Shown here: positions 60,709 through 64,000 of the stretch, in pieces
Layout: each line of letters opens with the position of its first letter
How positions within the stretch are numbered: the first letter of the stretch is position 1
From: Marisa cornuarietis
Lineage: Eukaryota; Mollusca; Gastropoda; Architaenioglossa; Ampullariidae
DNA: 64,000 nucleotides
Direction: 5' to 3'
NCBI GenBank assembly: GCA_004794655.1
Contig: SMMW01000622.1
Location: forward strand, 3,657,501 to 3,721,500
Notes under the pieces: generated by a model
Seen by the model: only the letters and a program-made list of their open reading frames with translations
Database searches by the model: none
What the model was told of the DNA's origin: nothing
Program-made: the position numbers and the translations under genes

Positions 60709-63646
60709 CATCTTCAATCACAATCATAAACGACACCTGTGCCGCTAGTTAGCCTCAAACCGTCCTGACAAAAAGGCAAGTAGCTACAAAGGTTGCGTAA
60801 ACTGCCAGTTGCAACTCACAGATCGTCGACTGTGGGTGCCGAAGTGACCCGTGCTTTAGGTAGCTGAAGTTGGGGAAACACGCTGCCTTCACGTTGACGT
60901 CGCTGCAAGTAGGGTTCTCGGATCATGTGATAAGGCATGAAGCAGTCCGTGTGAGGCAGAGGACGCGTTAGGCCCCGGATGTTGCAGCGAACTGATGCTC
61001 TAGAGGCGACATATTGGGCTACAGTGACCCGAAAAAAAAGAACATCTGCGTGATCGAATCTACGAGTTTCACAAAACAACAGCAACAACTACAATACGCT
61101 GTTTATTATAGTGTAACCTACAATTTTTACTAGTAAAATTTGTTAGTTTATATATCTATATATATATATATATCCAACATACATCAGCCGCAGTACAGAG
61201 TATATATTAAGATAAGATAATACTTTATTTGTCCCGGAGGGCAATTCGGTGGCACCTCGATAACAAAAATCAAAACAAAACAAAAACACATTCGTATGCA
61301 CCAAACAGACTTCTACATTCATGTTTAATTCATTTGCACTCAGACGCACGGCCGAAACAACGAAGGACAGCCGCAGTCTGTTAGTCCTGCATGCAGACAC
61401 ACAAAATCGGCGGTCCGATGGGACCTGGACAAATTCTTTCGACAGGACATGCCGGTCATCACGGAGGATTGCAGACACTTTCAGAAGTGTCTGCCTGTTA
61501 TATAGAGTCTGAAGAGCACTTTGAGCTGTCCCAATGACTTTTGAGCAGGTGGATACCACACGATGTAGGCTGCTCTTGTCTTTCACCGATAAACTGTTGT
61601 AGAAACAGATAAACGAGGACAGCTCGCTCTCTATGTGCGATCTACAAAAAAGCTGAAGAAATTGGTAGGAGACAGAGAACGACTTCAGCTTCCGGAGAAG
61701 GAAGAGGCGCTGCTGAGCCTTCTTGACGACCGTTTGAGTGTTGACATCCCAGCAAAGTCGCCTAGCGAAGATGGTGCCCAGGTATTTAAAAACAGGAACA
61801 GTTTCCACCTCCTTGTCGTGGATGACACTTACGGGACTTGGTGGAGAATTCCGATGGAAATCAAAGACCATCTCTTTCGTCTTACTCACATTCAGTTCTA
61901 AGAAATTAAACGTGTTTGAACACTGGCGATAATGATGATAAACAGTAAAAATTTAGAGACTACACCAGATTCACTAGAAAGAGGTTAAACAGCGAGACCC
62001 AAACAGTATTTCATAAAACCCTTACATTTCAGATAGGATATATGGATTTTTAGTTACTGTGCAGCAAAATAATGGAACTCTTGACACCTATACCCACAAC
62101 AGACTCCTTTAAATTTGCACTGAAAACGTACCTCTTCTTTAAGCATTACTTCTAACAACAGTTCACACAATGCTAGTCCTTTCACACCCTACCCCCATCC
62201 CTTTACCGCTTATCGCTACTTCTTTACTCGTCTTCCTTTGCAAAATCATGATACTCTCAGTCCTTGTTACATGGTTCCGCTTTGCGTTTTCTGTATTTGT
62301 CTTTTATTCGTCATCATTACTGTTGTTTATCCTTCCGTCGTTCATATGCTATTTGTTTGTTCTTCTGTCCCTCGTATGTTGTCCATGTCTCGTTCTTGTC
62401 CACGAGCATGTTCCTTACGAGTGTAATTTAGCGCTATACAAATATTGCGTTTATTATTATTATTCAGTAAAAATTCCACGCGAACAACCAAAGTGTAAAT
62501 GCCATTCACACGTAGAGTGTGCTCCATTTAGCGAGATGCTAAAAACAACAAAAATGGTGGGAACCGCTGGGTGAAACCAACAACTTTCTCAGCCTGAAGA
62601 CTGAAGATCTCGTCATCAAAACTAAAGCAGTATCATGGCTAAGCGTGCATACCCCTGTCCTCTCGTTTGTCATCTGCATCTTCCGTTGGCTGTCTGGAAT
62701 CTGGGACGACTGAAACCCATGAGTTGTTGACAGCATCCTCGGTATGATTCTCCGCTAGGCTCGACTCACCACTACTGGCTTCGACCCGACGATTTGGGAC
62801 CCAGTAATCAAGTTCGACTAGCACCAACTCTTGACTTCGAATGAACTGGAAAAATAAACGTTTTACTTCACGAAACACAAAAGTGAAAGCTCTGCATTTG
62901 TTCAAATATCTTGTCAAACGAGGTAAATTGCTATACCCTAGAAATAGCATCAGAATGAAAGTTAAGTGCGAAGGCTCATGCAGGGATTACTGCAACAACT
63001 GAGCGCTACTCTTGTGTATGGCTAATTCTTCAATAGTAGATTGCGGTCACACTACTCGCTTATAAACGCCTGAGATATTCTCCCGAGTAAAACTTGCACA
63101 GACTCTGCTTGTATGTTCCATTTTTTTCTTCAGGATGCAATGACTAAATAAAATTAAGGTAGGCAATGAAACCTCGGTTTAATCAAAATAAATTTCAGTC
63201 AATTATGTTTTTATTCCGTTCTCGTTAATCCACACAATCACCTATGCAAATACAGGACAAGATGGTTAGGAAAGGCATGTGGGTGGGTGTGGAAAGAGAA
63301 AAATATCAGTAGAAGGCGTAGCTGATTTGTGCCAACAGGTCTAGGCTTTAGAGTTGCTTCATACAGCATCATGACCGACTAGAGAAAATGTGGTTGGGCA
63401 GCTGACGTGAGCTTTGGACTGAAAAGCTAAAACTGAGCACCTGATCTTTGGGCGATGCTGTCTTGCTACACGGCTTAATGAGTCGCTCGTGCTCCATAAG
63501 CGTGAGGGTGACGTAGCTGATGACATCGTGATCTCGCTCCAGCCGGTACAGAGCCACCAGGATGTTTTCTAGGACCTCGCCATCCAGTACGCGCAGCAGG
63601 CTTGTCTGGGGCCAGCGATCCGAAAATAGAAAATCCCAAAATCCCT
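57560..63646 (-). CDS. Unidentified lysine-rich protein, 3' part of a gene entering from the right
   Basis: Exons on the minus strand: 63646-63441, 62845-62770 (or to 62653), 61018-60820 and 60443-57560. Phases agree across all of them, through ttgtcag|AGGGAT, CAG|GTGCTC (weak donor), tttccag|TTCATT, cactgtag|CCCAAT, GATCT|GTGAGT and attgaaag|GCAAGA. The first part contains GFWDFLFSDRWPQTSLLRVL and ENILVALYRLERDHDVISYV, which looks folded and helical. The last exon alone encodes 960 residues: a long Lys/Glu/Gln-rich, probably disordered stretch, an ordered island (YGKVKFTLPCQRPMNLPAGK, LLTPEQEELIRDAGLIVSDY, DPWHISVRFAHLAGG), more basic low-complexity sequence, and a C-terminal block (KLRKFNFLNYRNYISG, PTIEEICTLLERALHLF). 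The stop is at 57562-57560. I do not recognise the family. The 5' end is outside the window. Confidence 0.75.
60661..60710. repeat. (TTA)n microsatellite
   Basis: About 45 bp of TTA/ATT triplets in the intron before the last exon of the unidentified gene. Confidence 0.95.
61205..61932 (-). mobile_element. LINE 3' fragment (L2/Rex1-like reverse transcriptase C-terminus)
   Basis: The minus-strand frame is open for about 220 codons: NFLELNVSKTKEMVFDFHRN, FKYLGTIFARRLCWDVNTQ, QQRLFLLRKLKSFSVSYQFL. This is the region after the catalytic core in L2/Rex1-type elements ('LNV.KTKEMV.DFR', 'YKYLG...D..L.W'). It ends 'cctccgggacaaataaag' and 'tatcttatctta'. The good frame suggests a fairly young copy. 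It lies in an intron of the unidentified gene, same orientation. Confidence 0.8.
62085..62475 (+). mobile_element. L2/CR1-like LINE 3' end
   Basis: Starts with the end of an RT frame, PTTDSFKFALKTYLFFKHYF and a stop, then a 3' UTR parallel to 49250-49560, then 'gcgctatacaaatattgcg' and a TTA tail. Opposite in orientation to the host gene. Confidence 0.8.
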
Positions 63647-64000
63647 CTGACAAGAATAAAATACGTTCAAGACGTCAGCAAGCCCTTTACACTGCGAAAG
63701 ATGTCAAAGATCTTGCTGTCTACCATAAGCAGGCTGACCTTGTCAATTGTCACACTTCCAAGGTCGCCTCTGGTCTAACAAATGCATCGAGCGCTTTTGT
63801 ATACATTGGATGCTGCCTCTGTTTTGAAGATTTGTAAAGGATTAGAATAGTGTGATTTGCAGCTGGATTTATCAGTCTCAGCTTGTAACTGTATGAACTC
63901 GGTCCGCTTATGGTTATTTAGCAGATGTGCATGTCGTCATATATCTGACAGTGTCTGGTTGTGTCGAGAGAGTAAAAAACTTGAAAATTTCTTTGTTTAT
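63647..64000. other. No further exon recognised to the window end
   Basis: The unidentified gene should continue upstream here or beyond, since its exon at 63646 begins with a split codon. I could not choose an exon in this interval. Confidence 0.4.

Noticed and set aside
61143..61889. 248-codon minus-strand frame as a host gene
   Set aside because: Its sequence is the C-terminal region of a LINE reverse transcriptase and it ends with a LINE 3' tail.

Overview
The window is eukaryotic and animal: intron-split genes with GT-AG junctions, long AT-rich non-coding stretches, microsatellites, and many degraded LINEs, SINEs and MITEs. The protein families and the RTE-type LINEs suggest an invertebrate, probably a gastropod or other lophotrochozoan mollusc. 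This taxonomic call is inference. I rebuilt all exon models by hand from splice junctions, reading frame and family knowledge; no alignment was run.

Layout. 1-2690 is a decayed RTE-type LINE on the minus strand. 2691-11040 has no gene I can support, only repeats and MITE-like sequence. 14839-16807 (minus) encodes a RING2/RING1B-type Polycomb E3 ligase in three coding exons. 17428-28270 (plus) is a 15-exon E4F1 zinc-finger gene placed head-to-head with it, 620 bp away. 28271-32235 is intergenic and full of LINE and MITE debris. 32236-36011 (minus) is a diverged but apparently intact paralogue of the SUMO E2 enzyme UBC9, and 40124-43063 (minus) is the conventional UBC9 gene. The two have matching six-exon structures. 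They are separated by a ruined RTE LINE. 44261-54357 (plus) is a 14-exon RINT1 gene, divergent from UBC9 across about 1.2 kb. 54358-57559 is intergenic and holds hAT-like elements. 57560-63646 (minus) is the 3' part of a gene I could not identify, with a 2.9 kb lysine-rich last exon; its 5' end lies beyond the window.

How they relate. Three of the conserved genes belong to ubiquitin/SUMO and chromatin control: RING2 is the catalytic subunit of PRC1, E4F1 is a transcription factor also reported to have E3 activity and to bind the PRC1 partner BMI1, and UBC9 is the only SUMO E2 known in most animals. RINT1 acts in ER-Golgi tethering and cell-cycle checkpoint control. The most notable item is the second UBC9-like gene: exon lengths, phases and catalytic motifs are kept while much of the rest has changed.
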